DNA of 64,000 nt from Littorina saxatilis (Eukaryota; Mollusca; Gastropoda; Littorinimorpha; Littorinidae): positions 13,075,273 through 13,139,272 of the forward strand of contig NC_090253.1 of assembly GCF_037325665.1 (NCBI RefSeq). The letters run 5' to 3'. The position numbers were made by a program, and so were the translations under genes. The notes under the pieces were generated by a model. The model was not told the origin of the DNA. It saw only the letters and a program-made list of their open reading frames with translations, and did not search any database. How positions within the stretch are numbered: the first letter of the stretch is position 1; every line of letters begins with the position of its first letter. This document shows, piece after piece, positions 51,833-54,394 of the stretch.

Positions 51833-54205
51833 CATGTAGAATCATTCATGTTTACCTGTTCTATGGATCGCTTTGACATATGGGAGGCCCTTCGTGCTAC
51901 AACCTTGGTAACGCCAGTTTTCTGAACAACCGTTTTAGCCAATGTTCCTCCATTCTCAACTGCATCTCCTCCCTTTCCAGTCCCTTTTCTTCCCGCTTGT
52001 TCCTCCTTTTTCCCTCCTAGTCCTCCGTCTTTGCCCAATGTTGGTGGATAGCGCGAGCTTTCAGCACCATCTTTGTTCTCTTTTCCTCCATTTTGATGTT
52101 CCTTTTTTTCTCCTATTCCCCCGTCTTTGCCGGATGTTGAGGTATGGTGTACGCTTTTGACATTAGCTCTGTTCTGTTTTCCTCCTATTTGCTGTTCCCT
52201 TGTCACTCCTATTCCTCCGTCTTTTCCGGATGTTGAGGTGTGTTGTATGCCGTGTTTCGTGGTGTTGTTTGTCTGTGTCACTGGTTTTCCATTTGTCGAG
52301 GCGTTGGTAGGTGCAGTCTTTGCTTTGTCGGCGCTTGAAATTATTTAAAATCAGAAATTTAGAGCATTATTTTACATGTTATGTTTCTTGTTTGATGTCC
52401 CTGTATCGACGAATGATGGAGTCGATGCGCAAAACTTCAAAACAATCAAGTTGCATGTTGAAAATAAAAATGAAAGATAATCGAATACACATCACTATAA
52501 TCTCTGTGTGTTCTTCATTTAAGTTTGATTTTATCATTTGTTGACTATATAAGAAATGTCTTGCTGAGTACATCTTACTTTTCTCGACGATATTTCTATC
52601 AAATTCACCTCTTTTTTTTTCATTATCTTTTCTTTAGTGGGCCAGCTCTAGAGCTCAGTAAAAATCGATACTAAAAAAAACCCATGACTGCAATCAAAAC
52701 GAAAAAGGTGGCAGTTGAGAATTCAATCAGGAAGGAAGGAAGAAAGAACGGAAGGAAGGAAGGAAGGTAACACCTCACCCAATAACCTCGTGTCAAGTGC
52801 CTGTGGTGTATACCACTGTCGGTCACACTTTGCCCGTGTCAAGTGCCTGTGGCTTATACCACTGTCAATAACACCTCACCCTATATATACTAGATGATTA
52901 CCCGCTTCGCCGGGTACCGGCTTCGCCGGGAAGAAGTAGAGCCAAATACCAGGCTGCGCCTGGGACCCGGCTTTGCCGGGTGTACGCCGGCTTCGCCGGC
53001 GCACGAAGGAAGGGAGATCTAAAAATAGTAACGTGCAGTGACCTTCTTAAAATAGTAATGTAGTAACGGGAATATGGATTGACGCCACACGAAGGAAGGG
53101 AGATCTAAAAATAGTAACGTGCAGTGACCTTCTTAAAATAGTAACGTAGTAACGGGAATATGGATTGACGCCACACGAAGGAAGGGAGATCTAAAAATAG
53201 TAACGTGCAGTGACCTTCCAAAAATAGTAACGTAGTAACGGGAATATGGATTGACGCCACACGAAGGAAGGGAGATAAACGCGCAAAACAAAACACTGGA
53301 GAAGATAAGGAAGAGTTACTGGGAATGGATATAGTGGATCTACAGAAAAACCAAAATCGGTTCAGCGCTGCGCGCTGAGAGCACGTATTGAAATATCTCA
53401 TCGATGAGGTTGTGTCCGGCGTGTAGCTGAATACGGTCTCCAAATTTGAAAAAGATCGTCCGAGAACTTTGGCCGTGCATCGCGAACAGACACACAGACA
53501 CACAGACAGACACAAGTCGTATATATATGTAAATAAGTATACCGTTTATCCGTTCACTCTCGCTAGCACTGCTTCACATGGTCATAGAGGGAACGAAGCT
53601 TCAAGGTTTGAGTCCGTTTTTGGCCCATAGGGCTTTTAAGCTAACATAATACACAACAAAGGCAAACACAGAAATTTAGAGTGCACACAGGCACAGCAAA
53701 TAGTGGTCATATTAAACATTAATAATAACCACACACAAACAACGCAAAAGAAGAGGCAAAGAAGGCAAACCCAAGACGAAAATACGTGTTCAAAAGTTGC
53801 CTTCGCCTAGGAAAAATGATATAAACAAGACAATTGCCCATCAAGCCAACAACGTGAAAGCGACGTCGTGTCATTGTTCACTTTTGGCGTGTTATCAAAA
53901 ACATTGTCGCTGGTCAAATAACGGAATCTTGACCTGGATATAGCTTCCAATTTCGCCTGTCTGTCCGTCTGTCTGTCTGTCTGTCTGTCTGTCTGCTTGT
54001 GTGAATGTTGGTAACAAACTCACCTGACAACAGTTATTCGTTTTGTCTTGCTAGTACTGCTTCCCATGGTGGCAGTAGTAAACAGAGTTTTTCCATACAG
54101 CCTGCGATACATGAATGTATCTTACTCACACCACTTTTCTCCAAGACACTGCCCTATCCCAAGTGGTCCGGTTTTTCCGTCCCAGTGTTGTGTTTTGGTT
54201 GTTGC
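14416..54205 (-). CDS. NWD1-like: NWD1/NWD2-like STAND ATPase gene (DUF4062-NACHT-WD40), 32 coding exons
   Basis: Joining the exons listed below gives about 5.79 kb of CDS, about 1930 aa. Order seen: N-terminus MGSSTSK; three 31-residue Gly/Lys-rich repeats (about 75-165); DUF4062-type domain (about 218-300, with [17 protein letters not shown] and CLREIDLC); NACHT ATPase with Walker [11 protein letters not shown] (about 583-592) and Walker [10 protein letters not shown] (about 676-684); winged-helix/linker region with [20 protein letters not shown]-type sequence (about 840-1008); WD40 blades (about 1090-1800); acidic tail ending DLLDEDW. This order is that of vertebrate NWD1/NWD2, large cytosolic signalling NTPases in which the NACHT domain works as a nucleotide switch and the propeller as a sensor. 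A role in innate sensing or scaffolding here is inference. Splice phases agree at every junction except exon 30 to 31. The donor of exon 24 (GTTGGT) is weak. No promoter was identified. Confidence 0.88.
14647..14932. mobile_element. AGGCCAA-ended MITE
   Basis: Inverted ends around aaggccaacaacaaaaaa and tttttttgttaggcct, with inner ggtcgggttaccgtaacc. Same family as 383-2345, 16529, 35391, 58553 and 62660. It lies in the intron between exons 31 and 32. Confidence 0.75.
15230..15719 (+). mobile_element. non-autonomous Helitron, 490 bp
   Basis: It starts TCTATCTATACATATAAATA directly after a host A. It ends with the hairpin CCCGGGCGAAGCCGGG, then 7 nt and CTAG before a host T. These are the textbook Helitron termini (5' TC, 3' hairpin plus CTRR, A/T insertion). 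No Rep/helicase ORF. Confidence 0.8.
15930..16185. repeat. (CA)n compound microsatellite
   Basis: Long CA runs with CG-rich breaks, in the intron 60 bp downstream of exon 31. Confidence 0.95.
16245..16432 (-). CDS. STAND gene exon 31
   Basis: About 62 residues: [20 protein letters not shown] then [15 protein letters not shown]. No assigned fold. The acceptor gacaag is weak (phase 2 start) and the donor AAAA|GTAAGT is strong (phase 1). It joins exon 32 in phase. Confidence 0.72.
16529..16725. mobile_element. AGGCCAA-ended MITE
   Basis: Inverted ends gaggccaaacaaaaatatat and tatatttttgtttggccc. The interior has the typical gtcggtcgggttaccctaaa. Confidence 0.75.
17055..17440. repeat. (CT)n tracts
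   Basis: CT runs at 17055-17130 and 17330-17440, the second ending within 40 bp of exon 30. They confuse the choice of donor for that exon. Confidence 0.9.
17475..17645 (-). CDS. STAND gene exon 30: WD40-like, donor uncertain
   Basis: Residues about 1744-1800: [20 protein letters not shown] then [20 protein letters not shown]. Acceptor ttttcag matches exon 29 in phase 1. The best donor seen, GCAG|GTGTCG, leaves phase 1, but exon 31 needs phase 2. Either a small exon was missed between them or the boundary differs. Confidence 0.72.
17748..17955. mobile_element. small inverted-repeat element
   Basis: Left arm aagaccatccctccacttgg then tcacatac; right arm gtatgtgaccaagtggagag then atggtctt. 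The arms pair over about 27 bp. Related single arms occur at 27560 and 38905. Confidence 0.7.
18140..18512 (+). mobile_element. tRNA-headed SINE (family 2), diverged
   Basis: Head with tataagacatcggcttccta and gtgtgttcaaattccggccg, and body shared with 27142-27521. No clean flanking duplication seen. Confidence 0.75.
18701..18944. mobile_element. foldback element carrying telomeric repeats, 244 bp
   Basis: Inverted arms TGTCACGAACTGAA... and ...TTCAGTTCGTGACA extend about 70 bp each with mismatches. CCGG flanks both ends (18697-18700 and 18945-18948). The loop contains TTAGGG repeats. Confidence 0.75.
18803..18852. repeat. interstitial telomeric repeat (TTAGGG)n
   Basis: About eight GGGTTA/GGATTA units on the plus strand, inside the foldback loop. 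Confidence 0.9.
19422..19586 (-). CDS. STAND gene exon 29: WD40
   Basis: Residues about 1689-1744: [20 protein letters not shown] then [20 protein letters not shown]. Acceptor tctttcag, donor ACAG|GTAGGT, phase 1. A decayed copy of this exon lies at 18647-19115. Confidence 0.85.
19755..19935 (-). mobile_element. SINE with tRNA-like head (family 5)
   Basis: The minus strand reads ttgtgactcagttgatagag then aaaggttcgaatcctggccg, A and B boxes at tRNA spacing. Body short. Confidence 0.6.
20345..20465 (-). repeat. diverged copies of the 3' edge of STAND exon 28
   Basis: The exon end (attttcgtgtacgacttgga) recurs as attttcatgtacgacttgta and again as catgttcgtgtaagacctgg downstream of the donor, each with GT nearby. 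Confidence 0.65.
20466..20718 (-). CDS. STAND gene exon 28: WD40
   Basis: Residues about 1605-1689: [20 protein letters not shown], then [19 protein letters not shown] and [10 protein letters not shown]. The donor C|GTACGA (phase 1) is the one that keeps exon 29 in frame. The 3' edge of the exon is partly duplicated just downstream. Confidence 0.84.
20815..21150. repeat. 46-bp minisatellite, about 7 units
   Basis: The unit begins aaaatggctgctagctgtgt and ends tatacccaatcc. Copies are nearly identical. It lies about 95 bp upstream of exon 28 and does not include its acceptor. Confidence 0.92.
21279..22092. mobile_element. TTTAGTCAA element, about 810 bp (copy 1)
   Basis: It opens aagtcgcgtaaggcaaaatt then tacatttagtcaag and closes with the hairpin TTTAGTCAAAACTTGACTAAA. 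The inverted second copy is at 59893-60748. No ORF. A lone end occurs at 23396-23420. Confidence 0.8.
22646..22764 (-). CDS. STAND gene exon 27: WD40
   Basis: Residues about 1565-1604: [20 protein letters not shown] then RVVAMLKQ. Acceptor gttgcag, donor GTG|GTCAGT, phase 0. Confidence 0.85.
22890..23095. mobile_element. TGTGACC MITE, truncated copy
   Basis: Matches the left two thirds of the element at 35895-36767 (ttccaccacgaaatgagtcg, ctctatccagtggtgaaaac). The right end is missing. Confidence 0.7.
23325..23398. repeat. (GA)n microsatellite
   Basis: GA run with AAAG variants, 70 bp downstream of exon 26. Confidence 0.9.
23469..23634 (-). CDS. STAND gene exon 26: WD40
   Basis: Residues about 1510-1565: [20 protein letters not shown] then [11 protein letters not shown]. 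Acceptor gttgcag, donor AAAG|GTTCGT, phase 1. Confidence 0.85.
23980..24109 (-). CDS. STAND gene exon 25: WD40
   Basis: Residues about 1466-1509: [20 protein letters not shown] then [18 protein letters not shown]. Acceptor gttacag, donor GAG|GTGAGG, phase 0. Confidence 0.85.
24355..24432. repeat. (CA)n microsatellite
   Basis: CA run in the intron upstream of exon 25. The preceding 24255-24350 (aaatcaaatcaaattttatt then acgagggtcgtggcataag) looks like the tail of a dispersed repeat. Confidence 0.9.
24553..25245. repeat. minisatellite of about 87 bp, 6-8 units
   Basis: Unit landmarks: ctgcagagtgtcaacagatg, ccattcaagcaatttactgc, aactcgaaagatgcctattg. Left units are the most diverged. It fills the intron between exons 24 and 25 and contains no exon sequence. 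Confidence 0.85.
25364..25623 (-). CDS. STAND gene exon 24: WD40 with acidic insert
   Basis: Residues about 1380-1466. [18 protein letters not shown] is the clearest WD repeat in the protein. It is followed by a charged loop rich in Glu, Asp and Lys. The donor must be AG|GTTGGT (phase 2) to match exon 25. A stronger-looking GTAAGA six bases on would break the frame. Confidence 0.83.
25678..25984. repeat. (CA)n / (CG)-rich / ccag repeats
   Basis: CA runs with gcgcgcgtgcgc blocks, then tandem cagc/ccag units, immediately left of the element at 25985. Confidence 0.85.
25985..26248. mobile_element. CAGGGGCGGA element, 264 bp
   Basis: Ends CAGGGGCGGACGAGG and TTCCGCCCCTG, flanked by GACAG on both sides (a 5-bp duplication). 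Inverted relative to 61098-61360, with which it shares nearly its whole length. Confidence 0.82.
26315..26451 (-). CDS. STAND gene exon 23: WD40
   Basis: Residues about 1334-1379: [20 protein letters not shown] then [20 protein letters not shown]. Acceptor tttccag, donor ACG|GTGAGG, phase 0. Six 57-bp copies of its acceptor edge lie upstream. Confidence 0.88.
26484..26833 (-). repeat. 57-bp array of exon 23 acceptor edges
   Basis: Six units start at 26491, 26550, 26607, 26664, 26721 and 26778. On the minus strand each has the acceptor-like tgtccagggttcag region and the exon start (cgtgactactcagagaagtt). The length of 19 codons keeps a spurious frame open. Confidence 0.9.
27142..27521 (+). 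mobile_element. tRNA-headed SINE (family 2), intact with 15-bp target duplication
   Basis: Head gggcgctgtggcgaggtggt... with gagggttcgaatcccggccg. tRNA-Lys-like around ctcttaatcgg. The tail is (GAA)n. AAGCTGTGCGCACGA flanks it at 27127-27141 and 27522-27536, so it inserted by retrotransposition fairly recently. Confidence 0.9.
27703..27993 (-). CDS. STAND gene exon 22: WD40
   Basis: Residues about 1237-1334: [20 protein letters not shown] then [21 protein letters not shown] run of five Asp lies inside (TGDDDDDF). Two overlapping donors exist, GTAAGT (phase 0) and GTGAGA four bases on (phase 1). Only GTGAGA keeps exon 23 in frame. Confidence 0.85.
28285..28675. repeat. (TG)n and (CT)n tracts
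   Basis: Simple repeats filling the intron to within 40 bp of exon 21. Confidence 0.95.
28713..28915 (-). CDS. STAND gene exon 21: WD40
   Basis: Residues about 1169-1237: [20 protein letters not shown] then [17 protein letters not shown]. Acceptor gttgtag, donor GCTG|GTATGT, phase 1. A SINE lies 70 bp upstream of the acceptor. Confidence 0.87.
28988..29297 (-). mobile_element. tRNA-headed SINE (family 3)
   Basis: The minus strand starts accggcaaggttggcctagt then gtgggttcgaaccccggccg. The body ends ggcgttaagc with an (AAAC)n-type tail. The second copy is at 50975-51272. Confidence 0.85.
29729..29882 (-). CDS. STAND gene exon 20: WD40
   Basis: Residues about 1118-1169: [20 protein letters not shown] continues the first blade. 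Acceptor tttccag, donor GC|GTAAGT, phase 2. The 5' edge is present in three decaying copies upstream. Confidence 0.88.
29883..30235 (-). repeat. three decaying copies of the exon 20 acceptor edge
   Basis: The exon edge (cagcgatctgtcgtacgagc, then ctggaaaag) recurs near 29987 (cagcgaccggtcgtacaata), 30103 (agttacatgtcgga...) and 30218 (ctactggtcgttatagcc). Units are 107-116 bp and diverge with distance from the exon. Confidence 0.8.
30304..30472 (-). CDS. STAND gene exon 19: start of WD40 region
   Basis: Residues about 1062-1118. [19 protein letters not shown] is a WD-blade strand pattern. Preceded by [15 protein letters not shown]. Acceptor gtcgccag, donor ACGT|GTGAGT, phase 1. Confidence 0.9.
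30672..30831 (-). CDS. STAND gene exon 18: helical linker
   Basis: Residues about 1008-1061: [15 protein letters not shown] then [20 protein letters not shown]. Family position just before WD40. Donor AAG|GTGTGT, phase 0. Its acceptor edge is repeated about nine times upstream. Confidence 0.9.
30843..31672 (-). repeat. array of about 50 bp, exon 18 acceptor edges, split by a SINE
   Basis: Units contain gtagtcatccaccaccgccc then tgaaataac, i.e. a minus-strand acceptor ttatttcag with GGCGGTGGTGGATGACTAC of the exon. About four copies lie at 30860-31022 and about five at 31404-31672. The SINE at 31031-31396 separates them. Confidence 0.9.
31031..31396 (-). mobile_element. SINE (family 1), without tRNA head
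   Basis: It starts with (AATC)n and has the shared body (ccagcagatcgcagccattt, gggatctttaacgtgcacac). It stops after gcagtgtacacgaa, so it is truncated at the 5' end. Confidence 0.82.
31803..32019 (-). CDS. STAND gene exon 17: helical linker
   Basis: Residues about 936-1008: [20 protein letters not shown] then [20 protein letters not shown] and [11 protein letters not shown]. This is the helical linker before the propeller. Acceptor gttaccag, donor CAG|GTAATT, phase 2. Confidence 0.9.
32370..32519 (-). CDS. STAND gene exon 16
   Basis: Residues about 886-936: [20 protein letters not shown] then AAHDRYC, the WYHRQF.EAA signature of NWD/NPHP3/TEP1-like STAND proteins. Donor GCCG|GTCAGT, phase 1. 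Confidence 0.92.
32592..32977. mobile_element. CAGTxGAACC element made of TTTTAAGACCCC repeats
   Basis: Ends cagtggaaccccccttttaa and ttaaaaggggggttcaactg are inverted. The inside is about 20 tandem units of ccccttttaaga of 12-15 bp. Confidence 0.8.
33090..33614 (+). mobile_element. tRNA-headed SINE, long form
   Basis: Head gactgggtggccgagtggta ... gcgagttcgaccctgggtc, which is tRNA-Ser/Leu-like. The body is shared with family 1 (gatcccacgattgacaaaag). The end is gcgatataagcctcatattg with an ATTG tail. Confidence 0.87.
33841..33993 (-). CDS. STAND gene exon 15: winged-helix region
   Basis: Residues about 835-886: [20 protein letters not shown], then [20 protein letters not shown]. This motif is strongly conserved in NWD1/NWD2. 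Acceptor gattgcag, donor CTTG|GTGACT, phase 1. Confidence 0.92.
33998..34290. repeat. minisatellite of about 62 bp beside the exon 15 acceptor
   Basis: About four diverged units with atcatgatttgtttgtcaat and gctatcagatgatatg. It begins about 20 bp upstream of the acceptor at 33994 and does not include exon sequence. Confidence 0.8.
34655..34855. repeat. (CA)n tract abutting the exon 14 donor
   Basis: On the minus strand the donor GTGAGT continues as GTGTGTGTG for about 200 bp with a few interruptions. Confidence 0.95.
34856..34952 (-). CDS. STAND gene exon 14: winged-helix region
   Basis: Residues about 803-835: [20 protein letters not shown] then [11 protein letters not shown]. Typical NACHT-associated helical segment. 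The donor A|GTGAGT runs straight into a long (TG)n tract. Phase 1. Confidence 0.87.
35391..35608. mobile_element. AGGCCAA-ended MITE
   Basis: Ends aggccacacaaaaaaaagtc and gaccttttttttttggcctt, with inner gtaacccgaccgacccta and accctatttttttggcct. Confidence 0.78.
35895..36767. mobile_element. TGTGACC MITE interrupted by a second element
   Basis: Inverted ends of about 39 bp (tatgtgaccttccaccacga and its inverse tcgtggtggagagtcacata), with TA at each edge as in Tc1/mariner-type elements. The element at 35921-36530 lies inside. Confidence 0.82.
35921..36530. mobile_element. CAGGGATCGCG element, 610 bp, nested
   Basis: Inverted ends CAGGGATCGCG and CGCGATCCCTG, with AATGAG duplicated at both sides (6 bp). 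Removing one copy restores the host MITE sequence seen at 22905. Internal gcgtatttgacgcatttt-like pairs. No transposase. Confidence 0.82.
37016..37252 (-). CDS. STAND gene exon 13: NACHT C-terminal part
   Basis: Residues about 724-802: [20 protein letters not shown] then [26 protein letters not shown] with the following W is the GxP/sensor-2-like region of this family. Acceptor caaccag, donor CAG|GTAGGG, phase 0. Confidence 0.88.
37570..37812. repeat. (GA)n then (CA)n
   Basis: Simple repeats between exons 12 and 13, ending 40 bp from exon 12. Confidence 0.95.
37850..38065 (-). CDS. STAND gene exon 12: NACHT Walker B
   Basis: Residues about 652-723. [17 protein letters not shown] is Walker B with the downstream acidic residue intact. 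It is followed by [20 protein letters not shown], the sensor-1-like strand. Donor CAG|GTAGGT, phase 0. Confidence 0.92.
38695..38806 (-). CDS. STAND gene exon 11: [14 protein letters not shown] segment
   Basis: Residues about 614-651. [20 protein letters not shown] matches the NWD-family strand after the P-loop helix. Acceptor gttacag, donor GCG|GTAAGG, phase 0. Confidence 0.89.
38965..39345 (-). mobile_element. chimeric SINE (family 1 head, family 2 body)
   Basis: 38965-39195 matches family 2 inverted (cgttcgtgggctgaaactcc, accccgccatttaggcagcc). From gtgtacaca on it switches to the family 1 head (cggacaccgaggagagtctg, ctgagctacatccccgcccg). Confidence 0.8.
39448..40150. repeat. minisatellite of about 65 bp, interrupted by a MITE
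   Basis: Unit: cttcgcgtgtctttacacca ... gtgctaaagcttagtgcggc then gagcttaacgaaatata. Four units precede and one follows the insertion at 39702-40062. Related single pieces flank 62600 and 63105. Confidence 0.88.
39702..40062. mobile_element. TTAA-flanked MITE, 361 bp
   Basis: Inverted ends AGGCATATGTAC and GTACATATGCCT, with TTAA on both sides (39698-39701, 40063-40066). The neighbouring array units show the empty site (gagcttaacgaaat). TTAA duplication is that of piggyBac or Kolobok elements. Confidence 0.88.
40188..40333 (-). CDS. STAND gene exon 10: NACHT P-loop (Walker A)
   Basis: Residues about 566-614. [20 protein letters not shown]: the Walker A Lys and Thr are intact, so nucleotide binding is expected. 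Ends GVVILR on AG|GTGAAC, phase 2. Confidence 0.92.
40368..40870. mobile_element. TTACACCCCCG-type element with hairpin (copy B)
   Basis: Same ends and core as 2530-3330, with a 150-bp internal duplication (gtgtgtataggattcggtc at 40384 and 40553). The hairpin at 40763-40829 has its loop reversed relative to copy A. Confidence 0.8.
41279..41490 (-). CDS. STAND gene exon 9: pre-NACHT helices
   Basis: Residues about 495-565. [18 protein letters not shown], then [19 protein letters not shown], ending RQDALN. The CQ.KC.SFYGR block is the family signature immediately before the P-loop. Donor AAT|GTAAGA, phase 0. Confidence 0.86.
41632..41770. repeat. (CA)n tract
   Basis: CA run with a short CT insert, in the intron between exons 8 and 9. 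Confidence 0.95.
41947..42075 (-). CDS. STAND gene exon 8
   Basis: Residues about 452-494: [20 protein letters not shown] then ELLSKLP, a charged helix, ending in IAWDEEKG. Acceptor gttgacag lies directly against the 3.2 kb 21-bp satellite. Donor AAAG|GTATTT, phase 1. Confidence 0.85.
42078..45264. repeat. 3.2 kb satellite, 21-bp unit, 969-bp higher-order period
   Basis: About 150 copies of acggtaataacaacacaaca (21 bp). Rare variants (gataataac, gtaatagcaac, aatatcaac) recur exactly 969 bp apart (43351/44320, 43641/44610, 43559/44528). It lies against the exon 8 acceptor. The very long open frames here are products of the 3-divisible unit. Confidence 0.95.
45265..45616. other. intron sequence with G-rich tract
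   Basis: poly-G at 45339-45353 and G-rich to 45415, then unique sequence up to exon 7. Confidence 0.6.
45617..45748 (-). CDS. STAND gene exon 7
   Basis: Residues about 408-451: [21 protein letters not shown] then [11 protein letters not shown]. The WFYR.IEDI pattern recurs in NWD proteins between DUF4062 and NACHT. Acceptor cttcag, donor AAAG|GTGAGA, phase 1. Confidence 0.86.
45750..46380. other. intron, no feature recognised
   Basis: Unique-looking sequence with a short tagca repeat near 46145. No exon supported. Confidence 0.5.
46384..46595 (-). CDS. STAND gene exon 6
   Basis: Residues about 337-407. [19 protein letters not shown] is the conserved post-DUF4062 motif, followed by a helix-rich stretch ([18 protein letters not shown]). 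Acceptor gtaacag, donor CAG|GTATGA, phase 1. Confidence 0.88.
46891..47006 (-). CDS. STAND gene exon 5: end of DUF4062 region
   Basis: Residues about 299-337. Contains [12 protein letters not shown], then [22 protein letters not shown]. The donor AA|GTATTC was chosen because phase 2 then joins to exon 6 as [15 protein letters not shown], the family sequence. Acceptor ttttcag. Its 5' edge is amplified tenfold upstream. Confidence 0.85.
47007..47676 (-). repeat. 64-bp array: ten copies of the exon 5 acceptor and first 37 exon bases
   Basis: The block gtagccgta recurs at 46980 (exon), 47044, 47108, 47172 and so on to 47620, exactly every 64 bp. Each unit has a minus-strand pyrimidine tract, CAG, then ACGTTGCTATCACACAAGTA-type exon sequence. 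Confidence 0.95.
47680..48430. other. intron, mostly unique sequence
   Basis: No exon or clear repeat found. 48440 onward is a dispersed element. Confidence 0.5.
48438..48994. mobile_element. GAGTCAC-ended element
   Basis: It opens aacaagaagagcaaacgctc then gatcgagtcac and closes tctcaagtgactc. The interior has ccgagaaaagcccaacgtta twice and a ggccggccggacgg block. Same layout as the element at 504-2075. Confidence 0.65.
49153..49355 (-). CDS. STAND gene exon 4: DUF4062 core
   Basis: Residues about 231-298. Contains [25 protein letters not shown] and CLREIDLC, the diagnostic DUF4062 run. Acceptor gatgtgcag, donor GTG|GTCAGT, phase 0. The first 45-50 nt and the acceptor recur three times upstream (see 49356-49822). 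Confidence 0.9.
49356..49822 (-). repeat. three copies of the exon 4 acceptor edge in an ATC microsatellite
   Basis: Copies at about 49471-49525, 49613-49669 and 49767-49818 contain cagcctggggtacaccctcc (or variants) through gctcgttgctggtgtctaca: the first 45-50 exon bases plus a TAG or CAG acceptor. (ATC)n separates them. Confidence 0.92.
49841..49910. mobile_element. 70-bp ACAGTCGAACC hairpin element
   Basis: acagtcgaacctgtctttca pairs with the end taagaggttcgactgt, and inner cgaccacttt with tggtggtcg. A related half-copy is at 49985-50030. Confidence 0.7.
50170..50616 (-). mobile_element. tRNA-headed SINE, long form
   Basis: Inverse of the family at 33090-33614: head at the right (tcgccgagtggtaaacgcac, ttgcgagttcgaccctgggt) and body to the left. 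Confidence 0.86.
50768..50936 (-). CDS. STAND gene exon 3: linker and first strand of DUF4062 domain
   Basis: Residues about 175-230. Ends with [13 protein letters not shown], the opening strand of DUF4062-type domains in NWD/TEP1-like proteins. Acceptor cattgcag, donor CAG|GTAAAC, phase 1. A SINE (50975-51272) sits just upstream of the acceptor. Confidence 0.88.
50975..51272 (-). mobile_element. tRNA-headed SINE (family 3)
   Basis: Same as 28988-29297: head accggcacggttggcctagt, B box gggttcgaaccccggccg, (AAAC)n-like tail. The tail points at exon 3, 40 bp away. Confidence 0.86.
51590..51830. repeat. (CT)n tract
   Basis: 240 bp of CT with gtct/ttct variants, ending 25 bp beyond the exon 2 donor. 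On the minus strand it is a GA tract starting about 25 bp into the intron. Confidence 0.95.
51856..52333 (-). CDS. STAND gene exon 2: Gly/Lys-rich N-terminal repeats
   Basis: Residues about 15-174. Low-complexity Thr/Asn/Lys region followed by three copies of a unit of about 31 residues built around SGKDGGIG (TLGKDGGLG in the third). Acceptor ttcaag, donor CAG|GTAAAC, phase 0. The unit matches no domain I know. It looks like a flexible, basic linker. Confidence 0.85.
52890..53545 (-). mobile_element. Helitron-like element, about 650 bp, with internal 87-bp repeats
   Basis: The minus-strand 3' end has ccggcgaagcgggtaatcat then CTAG before a T. The other end is near tacttatttacatatatata then cgacttgtgtctgtc. 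Three tandem copies of cacgaaggaagggagatcta... sit inside. The exact 5' end is uncertain. Confidence 0.65.
53550..54020. other. intron 1 of the STAND gene, no feature recognised
   Basis: Unique sequence ending in a (GTCT)n run at 53955-53995, 25 bp beyond the exon 1 donor. Confidence 0.5.
54024..54205 (-). CDS. STAND gene exon 1: 5'UTR plus start codon
   Basis: Acceptor ctacag precedes 54205, so at least one non-coding exon lies upstream (higher coordinates). The 5'UTR part is 54068-54205. ATG is at 54067-54065 in the context CCACCATGG, a very good Kozak match. It encodes [14 protein letters not shown] and ends AG|GTGAGT (phase 2). Gly2 with Ser6 followed by basic residues fits the N-myristoylation consensus. 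The split codon AG|C joins exactly to exon 2, which fixes this start. Confidence 0.82.
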
Positions 54206-54394
54206 CTGTAGAAATGTGGAAACAATTCAATTCAATTCGATTCAAATCAACTAAACTGTATTATCTGAATGCATTAAACAGAAGCGTTTCTTTTGGCTCG
54301 TGTAAGAAATAACATCACATAAAAACATACTCTCAGAACATATGGACACATAAAAGTACACACCAATACACGCATAACACAAGCAAGGCAAAGC

